Below are positions 1 through 8,321 of a DNA stretch of 64,000 bases, one piece after another. A model generated the notes under the pieces. The model had not been told where the DNA came from and ran no database searches. It worked only from the letters and a program-made list of their open reading frames with translations. The stretch is from Bog-756 sp052326605 (GTDB taxonomy: Bacteria > Actinomycetota > Acidimicrobiia > Acidimicrobiales > RAAP-2). Each line of letters begins with the position of its first letter. Positions within the stretch are counted from its first letter, which is position 1. The stretch covers positions 1-64,000 of the forward strand of contig JBKQMB010000074.1 of the NCBI GenBank assembly GCA_052326605.1, given 5' to 3'. A program made the translations under genes and the position numbers.

Positions 1-2
1 TG

Positions 3-647
3 TGGTGCGCCCGGCGAGGCCTCGTCGGGACCGACCCCGCGGCCAGGCTGTCGGCCCCCTCGCCCGATTCCCGGCTGCCCCGGGTGCTCGGCCACGGTGA
101 GCTGGACCGCCTCCTGGAGCCGGCGGCGGGGACGACGACGGGCCCGTCGCCCGAGCTGGATCGGCGTGACGACGCCGTGCTGGAGCTGCTCTACGGAAGC
201 GGCATGCGGGTTGCCGAGCTGTGCGGCCTCGACGTGGACGACGTGGACCTGGCCCGGCGGGTGGTCACCGTGACCGGCAAGGGCTCCAAGCAGCGGCAGG
301 TGCTGATCCACGAACGGTGCGCCGATGTGCTCCGCACCTGGTTGGATGGGCCCCGTTCCACGATGGTCACCTCTGCCGGCCCGGCAGCGGCGCTCTTCTA
401 CAACCGGAGAGGAAACCGCCTGGGACCCCGTGACGTCCGCCGGATCCTCGACCGCCGGTCGACGGTGCCTACCCACCCCCACGCCCTCCGCCACAGCTTC
501 GCCACCCATCTGCTGGACGGGGGCGCGGACCTCCGGGTGGTGCAGGAATTGCTGGGTCATGCCAGCTTGCAGACCACGCAGGTCTACACTCATGTGAGCA
601 AGGAGCGCCTGCTTGCTGTCTACTCGGGGACGCATCCACGGGCCTAA
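3..647 (+). CDS. xerC: Tyrosine recombinase XerC (5' end outside window)
   Basis: Site-specific tyrosine recombinase that resolves chromosome dimers at dif with its partner XerD. The reading frame is open from base 3 with no start, and the first visible residues read like the end of the N-terminal SAM-like domain, so the gene begins before the window; GTG 84 is only an internal codon. The catalytic set is complete: Arg at 207-209 in SGMRVAEL, Lys in VTGKGSKQ, HALRHSFATHLL, LLGHAS and the nucleophile Tyr at 585-587 in QVYTHVS. About 214 residues are visible of a usual ~300. It lies 8 bases before the sigma factor gene, as in Streptomyces. XerD or a phage integrase is less likely given this housekeeping context. 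Confidence 0.9.
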   Translation, partial: WCARRGLVGTDPAARLSAPSPDSRLPRVLGHGELDRLLEPAAGTTTGPSPELDRRDDAVLELLYGSGMRVAELCGLDVDDVDLARRVVTVTGKGSKQRQVLIHERCADVLRTWLDGPRSTMVTSAGPAAALFYNRRGNRLGPRDVRRILDRRSTVPTHPHALRHSFATHLLDGGADLRVVQELLGHASLQTTQVYTHVSKERLLAVYSGTHPRA

Positions 648-655
648 GGGGAATA

Positions 656-1534
656 TTGGCTACGCAACTGGACACGGTGGGACATGGCGTCGACGGGCTG
701 TGGGCCGAGTACAAGAAGACCGGCGCCCGGGAGCTGCGCGACCAGCTGATCCTCCACTACGCGCCGGTCGTCAAGTATGTGGCCGGCCGTGTGTCGGTCG
801 GGCTGCCCAGGCATGTGGACGAGGCGGACCTCAACAGCTACGGGATCATCGGCCTCATCGACGCCATCGAGCGGTTCGAGCCGCTACGCAATATCAAGTT
901 CGAGACGTATGCGATCCCACGCATCAAGGGAGCGATCATCGACGAGCTCCGCTCCATCGACTGGGTCCCGCGGTCGGTGCGGGCCAAGGCGCGTGCCGTC
1001 GAACTCTCGTACTCCAAGCTGGAGGCGACCCTGCACCGGACGCCCACCGACACCGAGGTCGCAGCGGACCTGGAGATGACCGACACCGAGTTCCAGACCG
1101 CACTCCGCAAGATCTCCTTCGTCGGCGTGGTCGCTCTCGACGAGGTCTTCCGCGGAGGAGACCGTTCGGATCGCTCGACTCTGGGGGAGACGCTCCCCGA
1201 CAGCCATGCCGGGCCGGGGGATACCTTCGAGGTCAAAGAGACCAAGGAGGCGCTCATCCAGGCGGTCAGCCAGATGGCCGAGCGCGAGAAGACCGTTCTG
1301 ACCCTGTACTACTACGAAGGTCTGACCCTGGCTGAGATCGGGGACATCCTCGGCGTCACCGAGAGCCGTGTCTGCCAGATCCACACCAAGGCAGTGCTGC
1401 AGCTCCGGGCCAAGTTGGCCGACCGTCCCGAGGGCACCGGTCGCCGCCCCAAGGAGTCAGTTGCCAAGGTGGCTGCCGGTGGTGCAGGCGGGGTCCCGCC
1501 GACCAAGCGGGTGTCCACCACCGCGGCCAGGTAG
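656..1534 (+). CDS. whiG: RNA polymerase sigma factor, FliA/WhiG family
   Basis: Alternative sigma factor of the sigma-28 family, 292 residues. Region 2 (about 25-110) includes DLNSYGIIGLIDAIERF and the core-binding/-10 recognition helices. Region 3 follows, and region 4 (about 205-255) has the helix-turn-helix TLAEIGDILGVTESRVCQIH for the -35. A basic, Ala-rich tail of about 40 residues lies beyond the family core. The start is TTG 656 with AGGGGA just upstream; no better in-frame start is visible. In Streptomyces whiG directs sporulation and lies near rpsB, as here. No flagellar gene is in view, so the WhiG name rests on family and position, and the target regulon is unknown. Confidence 0.85.
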   Translation: MATQLDTVGHGVDGLWAEYKKTGARELRDQLILHYAPVVKYVAGRVSVGLPRHVDEADLNSYGIIGLIDAIERFEPLRNIKFETYAIPRIKGAIIDELRSIDWVPRSVRAKARAVELSYSKLEATLHRTPTDTEVAADLEMTDTEFQTALRKISFVGVVALDEVFRGGDRSDRSTLGETLPDSHAGPGDTFEVKETKEALIQAVSQMAEREKTVLTLYYYEGLTLAEIGDILGVTESRVCQIHTKAVLQLRAKLADRPEGTGRRPKESVAKVAAGGAGGVPPTKRVSTTAAR

Positions 1535-1719
1535 GCCCGAACCAACGCCAGGAACCTGCCGAGTGGAGCGTGCGGTCATCGACGCACTACTATGGCGGGG
1601 TCTTTCCAACCGGCAAGGCAGACAAGCGGGATCTATCACGCACCCGGCCGCGTCCACGGTCGCCCTGAAGTCGGGGGTGTTGCGCCCGGGGTGGAACAAC
1701 CGTCACAAGGAGCAGTCAT
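1535..1719 (+). promoter_or_regulatory. rpsB leader/promoter region
   Basis: This 185-base gap between the sigma gene and rpsB very probably carries the rpsB-tsf promoter. A TACTAT hexamer at 1588-1593 could be a -10, but no good -35 stands 17 bases upstream. AAGGAG at 1708-1713, six bases before ATG 1720, is a clear Shine-Dalgarno. No convincing S2-binding leader structure was seen by eye. Confidence 0.4.
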
Positions 1720-2649
1720 ATGGCCGTCGTCACCATGAAGCAATTGCTGGGCGCGGGCGTCCACTTCGGGCATCAGACCCGGCGTTGGAACCCCAAGATG
1801 CGCAGGTTCATCCTCGGTGAGCGCAACGGCATCTACCTGATCGACCTCCGCCAGACCATGAAGGGGATCGAGGAGTCCTACAGCTACATCCGTGACCTCG
1901 TGGCGGGTGGTGGCACCATCCTCTTCGTCGGCACGAAGAAGCAGACCCAGGGCCCGGTGGCCATCTATGCCGATGCGTGCGGGATGCCCTATGTCAACGA
2001 GCGTTGGCTGGGCGGGATGCTGACCAACTTCCAGACCGTCTCCACCCGGGTCAAGCGGATGAAGGAGTTCGAGGCCATGCAGAAGGCCGGCGACTTCGAG
2101 GCCATGCCGAAGAAAGAGGCCCTGCGCCACACCCGGGAGCTCGAAAAGCTGCAGCGCAACCTGGGGGGGATCCGCGGACTCGACCACCTTCCCGATGCCA
2201 TCTTCGTGATCGATACGAAAAAGGAGCACATCGCGGTCACCGAGGCCAACAAGCTCGGGCTTCCGGTCGTTGCGGTGGTCGACACCAACTGCGATCCCGA
2301 CGTGATCACCCACGTGATCCCGGGGAACGACGACGCCATCCGATCGGGTGCCCTGCTCTGCCGGGTCGTGGCCGATGCCGTCGTCGAGGGCCGCTTCATC
2401 GCCCAGCAGCGCCCAGCCGCCACTCCGGCGCCAGCCGCCGCGCCGGCACCCGCCGCCCCTGCCCCGGCACCTGCCGCGCCCGCCGAGGTCCCTGTGCCTG
2501 CCGTACCTGCCGCCGAGGCTCCGGTTGCCGCCCCCGAGGCTGCGGCCGCCCCCGTCGCCGAGCCGGTGGCGACCGAAGCCACCGATGCCGGCGCTGACGT
2601 CGCTGCGCAGACGCAGACAGCCCCTGCCGCCTTGACCGAAGAGGTCTAG
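1720..2649 (+). CDS. rpsB: 30S ribosomal protein S2
   Basis: Small-subunit ribosomal protein S2, which helps dock S1 and shape the mRNA path. Residues 1 to about 228 are a standard S2 domain, with VHFGHQTRRWNPKM near the N-terminus and ERWLGGMLTNF in the middle. The last ~80 residues are an Ala/Pro/Val-rich low-complexity tail ending in acidic and Thr residues, making the protein 309 residues against about 240-260 usually. AAGGAG precedes ATG 1720. tsf follows after two bases. Confidence 0.98.
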   Translation: MAVVTMKQLLGAGVHFGHQTRRWNPKMRRFILGERNGIYLIDLRQTMKGIEESYSYIRDLVAGGGTILFVGTKKQTQGPVAIYADACGMPYVNERWLGGMLTNFQTVSTRVKRMKEFEAMQKAGDFEAMPKKEALRHTRELEKLQRNLGGIRGLDHLPDAIFVIDTKKEHIAVTEANKLGLPVVAVVDTNCDPDVITHVIPGNDDAIRSGALLCRVVADAVVEGRFIAQQRPAATPAPAAAPAPAAPAPAPAAPAEVPVPAVPAAEAPVAAPEAAAAPVAEPVATEATDAGADVAAQTQTAPAALTEEV

Positions 2650-2651
2650 CC

Positions 2652-3446
2652 TTGCCCTCCTTTTCTGCCAAGGACGTCCAGAAGCTCCGCCAGCTCACCG
2701 GTGTGGGCATGCTCGACGCCAAGCGCGGCCTCGAGGAGAACGACGGCGACATGGACAGAGCGGTGACGTGGCTGCGTGAGCAGGGCCTGGCCAGTCAGGC
2801 CAAACGCGCCGACCGCGAGGCCTCCGAAGGAGCCGTGGCGGTCGGGCGCTCGGGCAACGTGGCGTCGATTGTTCAGCTGCGATCGGAGACCGACTTCGTG
2901 GCCAAGTCACCTGAGTTCGTCGACCTGGTCACTTCGTTGGCCGACCTGGTCGCGGCCAAGGGCGAGGCCGCCATTGACGAGCGATCCGAGGAGCTCGAAC
3001 GCCTCAAGCTCACGCTGAAGGAGAACATCTCGATTGGCCGGGTGGTCCGTGTCGAGGCGCCGGCCGACGGCGCGGTTGACTCCTACCTGCACCTGCAGGC
3101 CGGTCGCGGGGTCAACGCGGTGATCGTTGCCGTCTCCGGCGGGACCGCCGGGATGGCCCACGACATCGCCGCCCACATCGCGTTCGCCAGGCCGGCCTAC
3201 ATCTCCCGTGACGAGGTACCCGAAGCCGAGGTGGCGGCCGAGCGCGAGACCGTCGAAAAGATCGCCCGCAACGAAGGGAAGCCCGAGGCAGCCCTGCCGA
3301 AGATCGTGGAGGGCCGACTGGGTGGTTGGTACAAGGAGCGGGTGCTCCTCGACCAGCCTTTCGTCAAGGACGAGAAGCAGACCATCGCCAAGTTGCTGGG
3401 TCCTGCCAAGGTGACGGAGTTCGCCCAGGTCGTCGTCGGCGACTGA
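2652..3446 (+). CDS. tsf: Elongation factor Ts
   Basis: Guanine-nucleotide exchange factor that recycles EF-Tu-GDP. The N-terminal UBA-like domain (residues 1-45, QLTGVGMLDAKRGLEE) is followed by the core with the EF-Tu contact motif ETDFVAKSPEF and a dimerisation domain. At 264 residues it is a little shorter than the E. coli protein. The start is TTG 2652, two bases after the rpsB stop and with no strong own ribosome-binding site, suggesting coupling to rpsB. The rpsB-tsf pair is near-universal. Confidence 0.98.
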   Translation: MPSFSAKDVQKLRQLTGVGMLDAKRGLEENDGDMDRAVTWLREQGLASQAKRADREASEGAVAVGRSGNVASIVQLRSETDFVAKSPEFVDLVTSLADLVAAKGEAAIDERSEELERLKLTLKENISIGRVVRVEAPADGAVDSYLHLQAGRGVNAVIVAVSGGTAGMAHDIAAHIAFARPAYISRDEVPEAEVAAERETVEKIARNEGKPEAALPKIVEGRLGGWYKERVLLDQPFVKDEKQTIAKLLGPAKVTEFAQVVVGD

Positions 3447-3453
3447 GGCGACG

Positions 3454-4173
3454 GTGGGTCATCGACAGCGCATCGTTCTGAAAATGTCCGGGGAGGCACT
3501 GGCCTCTTCGGCCTCGGACGAGACCATCGACGCGGCGGCAGTGGAACAGCTGGCCGTCGAGATCGTCCGTTCGAGGGAGGAGCTCGACCTCGAGCTGGCG
3601 GTCATGGTCGGTGGTGGCAACATCTGGCGGGGGACAACGGGCGCTGGTGCCGGCATGGACCGCGCCACGTCGGACACCATGGGGATGTTGGGCACGGTGA
3701 TCAACGCACTGGCGCTCCAGGACGCGCTCGAGCACCACGGTCAGCCGACCAGGGTGCTCTCCGCCGTGCAGATGGCCGAAGTGGCAGAGCCCTACATCCG
3801 ACGGCGCGCCATTCGGCACCTCGAGAAGGGCAGGGTGGTGGTGTTCGCCGCCGGAATGGGCAATCCGTACTTCACAACGGACACTTCGGCAGCGCTCCGC
3901 GCCGCTGAGATCGAGGCCGAGCTGCTGTGCAAGGGCACCCACGGAGGGGTCGACGGCGTCTACACCGCCGACCCCCGCGTCGACGCGACCGCCGTCCGCT
4001 ACGAGGAGGTCTCCTTCATGGAGGTGGTGTCCAAGGATCTCAGGGTGATGGATCTGACGGCCATCACGTTCTGTATGGACAACGGCCTGCCCATCCGGGT
4101 CTTCGATCTGATGGAGCCCGGTAATATCCGCAAGGCCCTCGGCGGCGAGGCGATTGGCACTCTCGTCCGATGA
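3454..4173 (+). CDS. pyrH: Uridylate kinase (UMP kinase)
   Basis: Phosphorylates UMP to UDP in pyrimidine synthesis; an amino-acid-kinase-fold enzyme unrelated to eukaryotic UMP/CMP kinases. KMSGEAL at the start, GGGNIWRG for nucleotide binding, THGGVDGVYTADPR in the C-terminal half and the length of 239 residues all fit PyrH. The start is GTG 3454, seven bases past the tsf stop. It sits in the canonical rpsB-tsf-pyrH-frr order. Confidence 0.97.
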   Translation: MGHRQRIVLKMSGEALASSASDETIDAAAVEQLAVEIVRSREELDLELAVMVGGGNIWRGTTGAGAGMDRATSDTMGMLGTVINALALQDALEHHGQPTRVLSAVQMAEVAEPYIRRRAIRHLEKGRVVVFAAGMGNPYFTTDTSAALRAAEIEAELLCKGTHGGVDGVYTADPRVDATAVRYEEVSFMEVVSKDLRVMDLTAITFCMDNGLPIRVFDLMEPGNIRKALGGEAIGTLVR

Positions 4174-4219
4174 AACCCCAGGTCGTGGCGTTGTCTGGGT
4201 GGGGCCTGACCCTCCTGGC

Positions 4220-4225
4220 TACGCT
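4220..4225 (+). promoter_or_regulatory. -10 element of a probable leaderless frr transcript
   Basis: TACGCT lies nine bases before ATG 4235, and no Shine-Dalgarno is present between them. The spacing puts the transcript start at or next to the start codon. No clear -35 is seen. Confidence 0.45.
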
Positions 4226-4234
4226 TGTACGCTA

Positions 4235-4804
4235 ATGGATGACGATCTCACAGCTCTGGTCGTGGCGGACGCGCGTGAGCACATGGCCAAGGCGGTGGAC
4301 CACACCCAGGCCGAGTTCGGTGCGATCCGCACCGGGCGGGCGACGCCGGCCCTCGTCCAGCACCTGAAGATCGAGTACTACGGAACCGAGACCGAACTGC
4401 GCCAGATGGCCGGGTTCAGCGTGCCCGAGGCCAGGCTCTTGGTGGTGTCGCCCTACGACAAGGGGGCTCTGCCGGCCATCGAGAAGGCGCTGCAGAGCTC
4501 CGACCTCGGGATCACCCCGTCCAACGACGGCTCGATCATCAGGCTGTCCTTCCCGGTACCCACGGAGCAGCGCCGAAAAGAGCTGGTGAAGGTGGTCAAG
4601 CAGAAGGCAGAGGACGGCCGGGTCACGGTGCGCAACATCCGTCGCTCGGCTCGCCATGATCTCGATGCCATGCAGAAGGAGGGGGACCTGTCGAGCGACG
4701 AGCTCGAACGGATTGAGAGGGATCTCGACAAGTTCACCCACGATCACGTTGCTGCCATCGACAAGCTGCTCGCCCACAAGGAGCAGGAGCTCCTCGAGAT
4801 CTGA
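4235..4804 (+). CDS. frr: Ribosome recycling factor
   Basis: With EF-G it splits the post-termination ribosome. The protein has 189 residues, the family length, with the typical elements FGAIRTGRATPALV, the central YYGTETELRQMA segment and the C-terminal three-helix-bundle stretch ending DKLLAHKEQELLEI. The frame is open further upstream, to 4154 inside the pyrH end, but the RRF family begins at the Met encoded at 4235 (MDDDLTAL). A -10-like TACGCT nine bases ahead supports that start as leaderless. Confidence 0.97.
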   Translation: MDDDLTALVVADAREHMAKAVDHTQAEFGAIRTGRATPALVQHLKIEYYGTETELRQMAGFSVPEARLLVVSPYDKGALPAIEKALQSSDLGITPSNDGSIIRLSFPVPTEQRRKELVKVVKQKAEDGRVTVRNIRRSARHDLDAMQKEGDLSSDELERIERDLDKFTHDHVAAIDKLLAHKEQELLEI

Positions 4805-4808
4805 CGCT

Positions 4809-4829
4809 GGCCGGGCCCGGGGCCCGGCC
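4809..4829 (+). repeat. GC-only inverted repeat between frr and cdsA
   Basis: GGCCGGGCCC and GGGCCCGGCC face each other across one base, giving a stem of about eight pairs with a small loop. No U tract follows. It may pause polymerase, or protect or separate the frr and cdsA messages; intrinsic termination is not supported. Confidence 0.4.
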
Positions 4830-4848
4830 GTGAGAGGAAACGACTGAC

Positions 4849-7032
4849 GTGGAACACGGCCCGGATCAACGAGAGGACGACCTGACTCTGACCGACGTTC
4901 CTGTCACACCTCCGGAGCCGTCCGGGCCGGCCACTGACCGGGTACGGATCGTAGGGGCCGAGCCCGCTGGGGAGAGCACCTCCGAGCTGCCCGTGGTGCC
5001 AGGGCTGTCCCGTGGCCCGAGCGACGACGAGAGCGGGCCGGCAGTGGGCCCGGAGGGTGATGCGGTCCTCGACGGGGATGAGCCCGACGGCGGGAAACCG
5101 AGCGTCCGATTGACCGCCCCGTCGGGCGACCAGGTGCAGCCGGCCGGCGCAGTCGACCCGGTGACCCCCGGCGAGACGGCAGTCCCCAGCGGACCGCCGA
5201 CCACCGAGCTACCCCACTGGACCGAGCCTGCCACCGGCCAGGTGCCGGCGGTCCTGGCGCGTGACTCCGGAGATGAAGGCGCCGAAGCGGGCTCGGGGAT
5301 CATTCCGCCGACCTGGCGCGAGGAGGATGCCGACTGGGTCGCCCACGAAGAGGACTTCAAACCGTCGATGTTCGGCGGCGATCACGTCCCACTGGGATCG
5401 CTCGACGAGACCGACGCTACGGATACCGAACGGCGACCCTGGGAGTTCGACCTCGAATCGGACGAAGGGGTGTCGACCATCGCCCCCATCACGGAGCCGG
5501 TCGAAGCTGTGGTCTCGGAACCGGCCGGCGGCGGTGGGGAACGCGGGGACGGGGTATCGGTGGAGCCGGGCACGCACGCCCCCACCTTCGATCCGGGCGA
5601 CACGGGCATCGTCGCTGTGGCCGGAGCCGGTGTGGGAGCCGTTGTGTCGGGGATCGCCGACGACTCCGCCCTCGGAGCGGCTGAGCCGGTGGGCGCAGGG
5701 AACGAACCAGCCGACGACCAGTTAACCGACACCGAGCGGGTCAGACCGACGGGTTCGGCCCGCCAGGGCCGCGCCAGGCGCGCCGGGTTGTTGCCCGGCC
5801 GCCTCCGGGCCAAGCGGCCCGAGGATTCCGACGCGCTGGTCGATACCCCGCTGGCCGCCGAGCCTCCCGGGGCGTCGGTCACCGACGTGCCGGGTGCAGG
5901 CCGCAAGCGACGTGGCGTGGCCGGATTGGCCGCTGCCGATCGAACGGCCGAGCGGGAGAGCGACCAGCGGGCTGCAGACAGCGAGTCGACCACGGATGCC
6001 GGAGCGGGCAACGAGGTGTCGGACGACACGCTCGCCGGGGCGTCGGCCACGGCTGTGGCTGGAGGGACTGTCTACCGCCGGACTCACCGGCGCGCTCCAT
6101 CGGAACGGCGCACCGGGTCCGAGGATTCGGACGCCCAGGCGCCTACCGGGGGCGGGCCGCCGGCGCCACGTCGGTCCCGGATCTCGGGGCCACCGGAGCG
6201 GGGGACCGGTAAGCAGGGACCGGGGATCGGACTCCGTGTCGGCACCGGTGTCGCTGTTGCCGTCATAGCCCTGGTGGCATTCAAACTGGGTACCGTCACC
6301 TCGCTGGTGTTGGTCCTCGTGGTGGCCACCTTCGCGGCAGGTGAGTGTTTCGCAGTGCTCCGCCGGGCCGGCTATCACCCGGCTACGCTGCTCGGCCTGG
6401 TCGGCACCATTTCGCTGATGATCGGGGCCTACAGCAAGGGGATCGCCGCCCTGCCACTGGTCCTGGTCCTGATCGTGGTGTTCACCCTGATCTGGTATCT
6501 GTTCGGTATCGAGCGGGGCTCCCCGGTGGCCGGTACGGCGGCGACCCTGCTGACCGTCGGCTGGGTGTCGCTGCTCGGCTCCTACGCCGGGTTGCTCCTG
6601 TCCCCGTCGATGTTCCCCGATCGGCACGGCATCGCATTCCTGCTCGGGGCCATCATCGCCACGGTGGCCAACGACGTCGGAGCGCTGGCCATCGGTGGTT
6701 GGCTCGGAAGCCGACCGCTGGCTCCGAAGATCAGCCCCAACAAGACCTGGGAGGGCCTGTTCGGCGGGGCGGTCTTCTCCATCCTCTTCTCGACCGTGGT
6801 GGTCGGTGCCATCCACCCGTGGACGCCGGCCAATGCTGCCCTCCTCGGGGTGGTGGTGGCGGTGGTGGCACCCATCGGGGATCTGTGCGAGTCACTACTG
6901 AAGCGCGACCTCCGTCTCAAGGACATGGGAACGCTGCTGCCGGGTCACGGCGGCATCCTCGACCGGATCGACGGACTCCTGTTCGTGCTGCCCGCCACGT
7001 TCTACCTGGTGCGCGCCCTGAATATTGCCTGA
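4849..7032 (+). CDS. cdsA: Phosphatidate cytidylyltransferase with a ~450-residue N-terminal extension
   Basis: Makes CDP-diacylglycerol from phosphatidate and CTP at the membrane, the branch point of phospholipid synthesis. The catalytic part is the C-terminal ~270 residues, with about eight hydrophobic segments from residue ~460 and the family signature split as LLKRDLRLKD and PGHGGILDRIDGLLF near the end. Residues 1-450 are low complexity, rich in Pro, Gly, Glu, Asp, Ala and Arg, with no recognisable domain. The whole is 727 residues against about 270-300 usually. GTG 4849 has a GAGAGGAAA site upstream and no other start precedes it. The start of the true domain could be internal, but the frame is continuous with unbroken coding bias. 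Confidence 0.92.
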   Translation: MEHGPDQREDDLTLTDVPVTPPEPSGPATDRVRIVGAEPAGESTSELPVVPGLSRGPSDDESGPAVGPEGDAVLDGDEPDGGKPSVRLTAPSGDQVQPAGAVDPVTPGETAVPSGPPTTELPHWTEPATGQVPAVLARDSGDEGAEAGSGIIPPTWREEDADWVAHEEDFKPSMFGGDHVPLGSLDETDATDTERRPWEFDLESDEGVSTIAPITEPVEAVVSEPAGGGGERGDGVSVEPGTHAPTFDPGDTGIVAVAGAGVGAVVSGIADDSALGAAEPVGAGNEPADDQLTDTERVRPTGSARQGRARRAGLLPGRLRAKRPEDSDALVDTPLAAEPPGASVTDVPGAGRKRRGVAGLAAADRTAERESDQRAADSESTTDAGAGNEVSDDTLAGASATAVAGGTVYRRTHRRAPSERRTGSEDSDAQAPTGGGPPAPRRSRISGPPERGTGKQGPGIGLRVGTGVAVAVIALVAFKLGTVTSLVLVLVVATFAAGECFAVLRRAGYHPATLLGLVGTISLMIGAYSKGIAALPLVLVLIVVFTLIWYLFGIERGSPVAGTAATLLTVGWVSLLGSYAGLLLSPSMFPDRHGIAFLLGAIIATVANDVGALAIGGWLGSRPLAPKISPNKTWEGLFGGAVFSILFSTVVVGAIHPWTPANAALLGVVVAVVAPIGDLCESLLKRDLRLKDMGTLLPGHGGILDRIDGLLFVLPATFYLVRALNIA

Positions 7033-7052
7033 GGATCGGGCAGGCTAGAGGC

Positions 7053-8321
7053 ATGGCCATTTCGATCGGCGGCGCTGCTCCGCACCCCTCCGGGGACGGC
7101 AGAGCAGTGCCCGGGGGGACGTCCTCCCCGGTCGAGGCGGTGTCGGTCAGCCTGGTGGGGTCCACCGGGTCCATCGGGACCCAGGCCATCGACGTGATCG
7201 AGGGATGTCCCGACCGGTTCACCGTGGTGGCGCTCGGGGCCCACCGATCGGTGGACGCCCTCGCCGACCAGGCCCGTCGGCTGCGACCCGAGGTGGTGGC
7301 CATCGGGGAGACGGCTCTCGCCCCAGCGTTGGCCCGGTTGCTCCCTCCGGGCATCGAGGTGGTGGCCGGCGACGAGGGCCTGGCCTCCATCGCCACCGTG
7401 GCCGACGTGGCTGTCAACGGGGTGGTGGGGTTCGCCGGGTTGTCGGTGACCCTCGCCGCTCTCGGAGCCGGCCGCCGGCTGGCCCTGGCCAACAAGGAGT
7501 CGATCATCGCCGGTGCCCCCTTGGTGCAGGAGGCCCGCCGCACCAGGGGCGCCGAGATCATCCCGGTCGATTCCGAGCACTGCGCCGTCCACCAGTGCCT
7601 CCGGGCCGGCGCCGCCGGCGAGGTGCGGCGGCTGCTGCTGACCGCTTCGGGAGGCCCGTTCCGGGGCCGCACCCGCGACGAGCTCGCCGTGGTGGAGGTG
7701 GCCCAGGCCCTTGCCCATCCGACCTGGTCCATGGGTCCGAAGATCACCGTGGACTCCTCCACCCTGATGAACAAGGGGCTCGAGGTCATCGAGGCCCACG
7801 AGCTGTTCGGAGTCCCCTACGACGCCATCGACGTGGTGGTCCATCCCCAATCCATCATCCACTCGATGGTCGAGTATGCCGATGGGGCAGTGATGGCCCA
7901 ACTGTCGTTGCCCGACATGCGCCTGCCCATCGGCTATGCGCTCGCCTATCCGGACCGCCTGGCGGTCGCCTTCGGTGCCATCGACTGGTCGCAGCTGGCG
8001 ACCCTCGAGTTCGAAGAACCGGATCGAGCCCTCTTCCCGTGCCTGGACCTCGCCTATCGGGCCGGCCGGGTGGGCGAACTTGCGCCGGCGTGGCTCAACG
8101 CGGCCAACGAAGTGGCCGTGGAGGCATTCCTGACCGGCCGCATCTCGTGGACCGCGATTGCCGAGGTCGTCGAGGTGACCCTCGACCGGTACGAGGCACC
8201 GGGGACGACCGGGGCGTCGACGGGTGGTCAGCCGCACACGGTGGCCGACGTGCTGGAGGCCGACGCCACCGCGCGCCGTCTGGCCGAGGGCGTGGTCGCC
8301 GCCAGGGGGGCGGCAGCGTGA
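7053..8321 (+). CDS. dxr: 1-deoxy-D-xylulose 5-phosphate reductoisomerase
   Basis: Second step of the MEP isoprenoid pathway: DXP to 2-C-methyl-D-erythritol 4-phosphate with NADPH. The NADPH-binding LVGSTGSIGTQAIDVI lies near residue 35, ALANKESIIAG follows, the metal/substrate motif VDSEHCAVHQCL is around residue 170, and MNKGLEVIEAHELF is downstream. The 422 residues include about 30 extra N-terminal ones. The frame is open upstream, but ATG 7053 lies 20 bases after the cdsA stop and gives the right N-terminus. The stop overlaps the rseP start (GTGA). ispG of the same pathway is two genes on. Confidence 0.96.
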   Translation: MAISIGGAAPHPSGDGRAVPGGTSSPVEAVSVSLVGSTGSIGTQAIDVIEGCPDRFTVVALGAHRSVDALADQARRLRPEVVAIGETALAPALARLLPPGIEVVAGDEGLASIATVADVAVNGVVGFAGLSVTLAALGAGRRLALANKESIIAGAPLVQEARRTRGAEIIPVDSEHCAVHQCLRAGAAGEVRRLLLTASGGPFRGRTRDELAVVEVAQALAHPTWSMGPKITVDSSTLMNKGLEVIEAHELFGVPYDAIDVVVHPQSIIHSMVEYADGAVMAQLSLPDMRLPIGYALAYPDRLAVAFGAIDWSQLATLEFEEPDRALFPCLDLAYRAGRVGELAPAWLNAANEVAVEAFLTGRISWTAIAEVVEVTLDRYEAPGTTGASTGGQPHTVADVLEADATARRLAEGVVAARGAAA

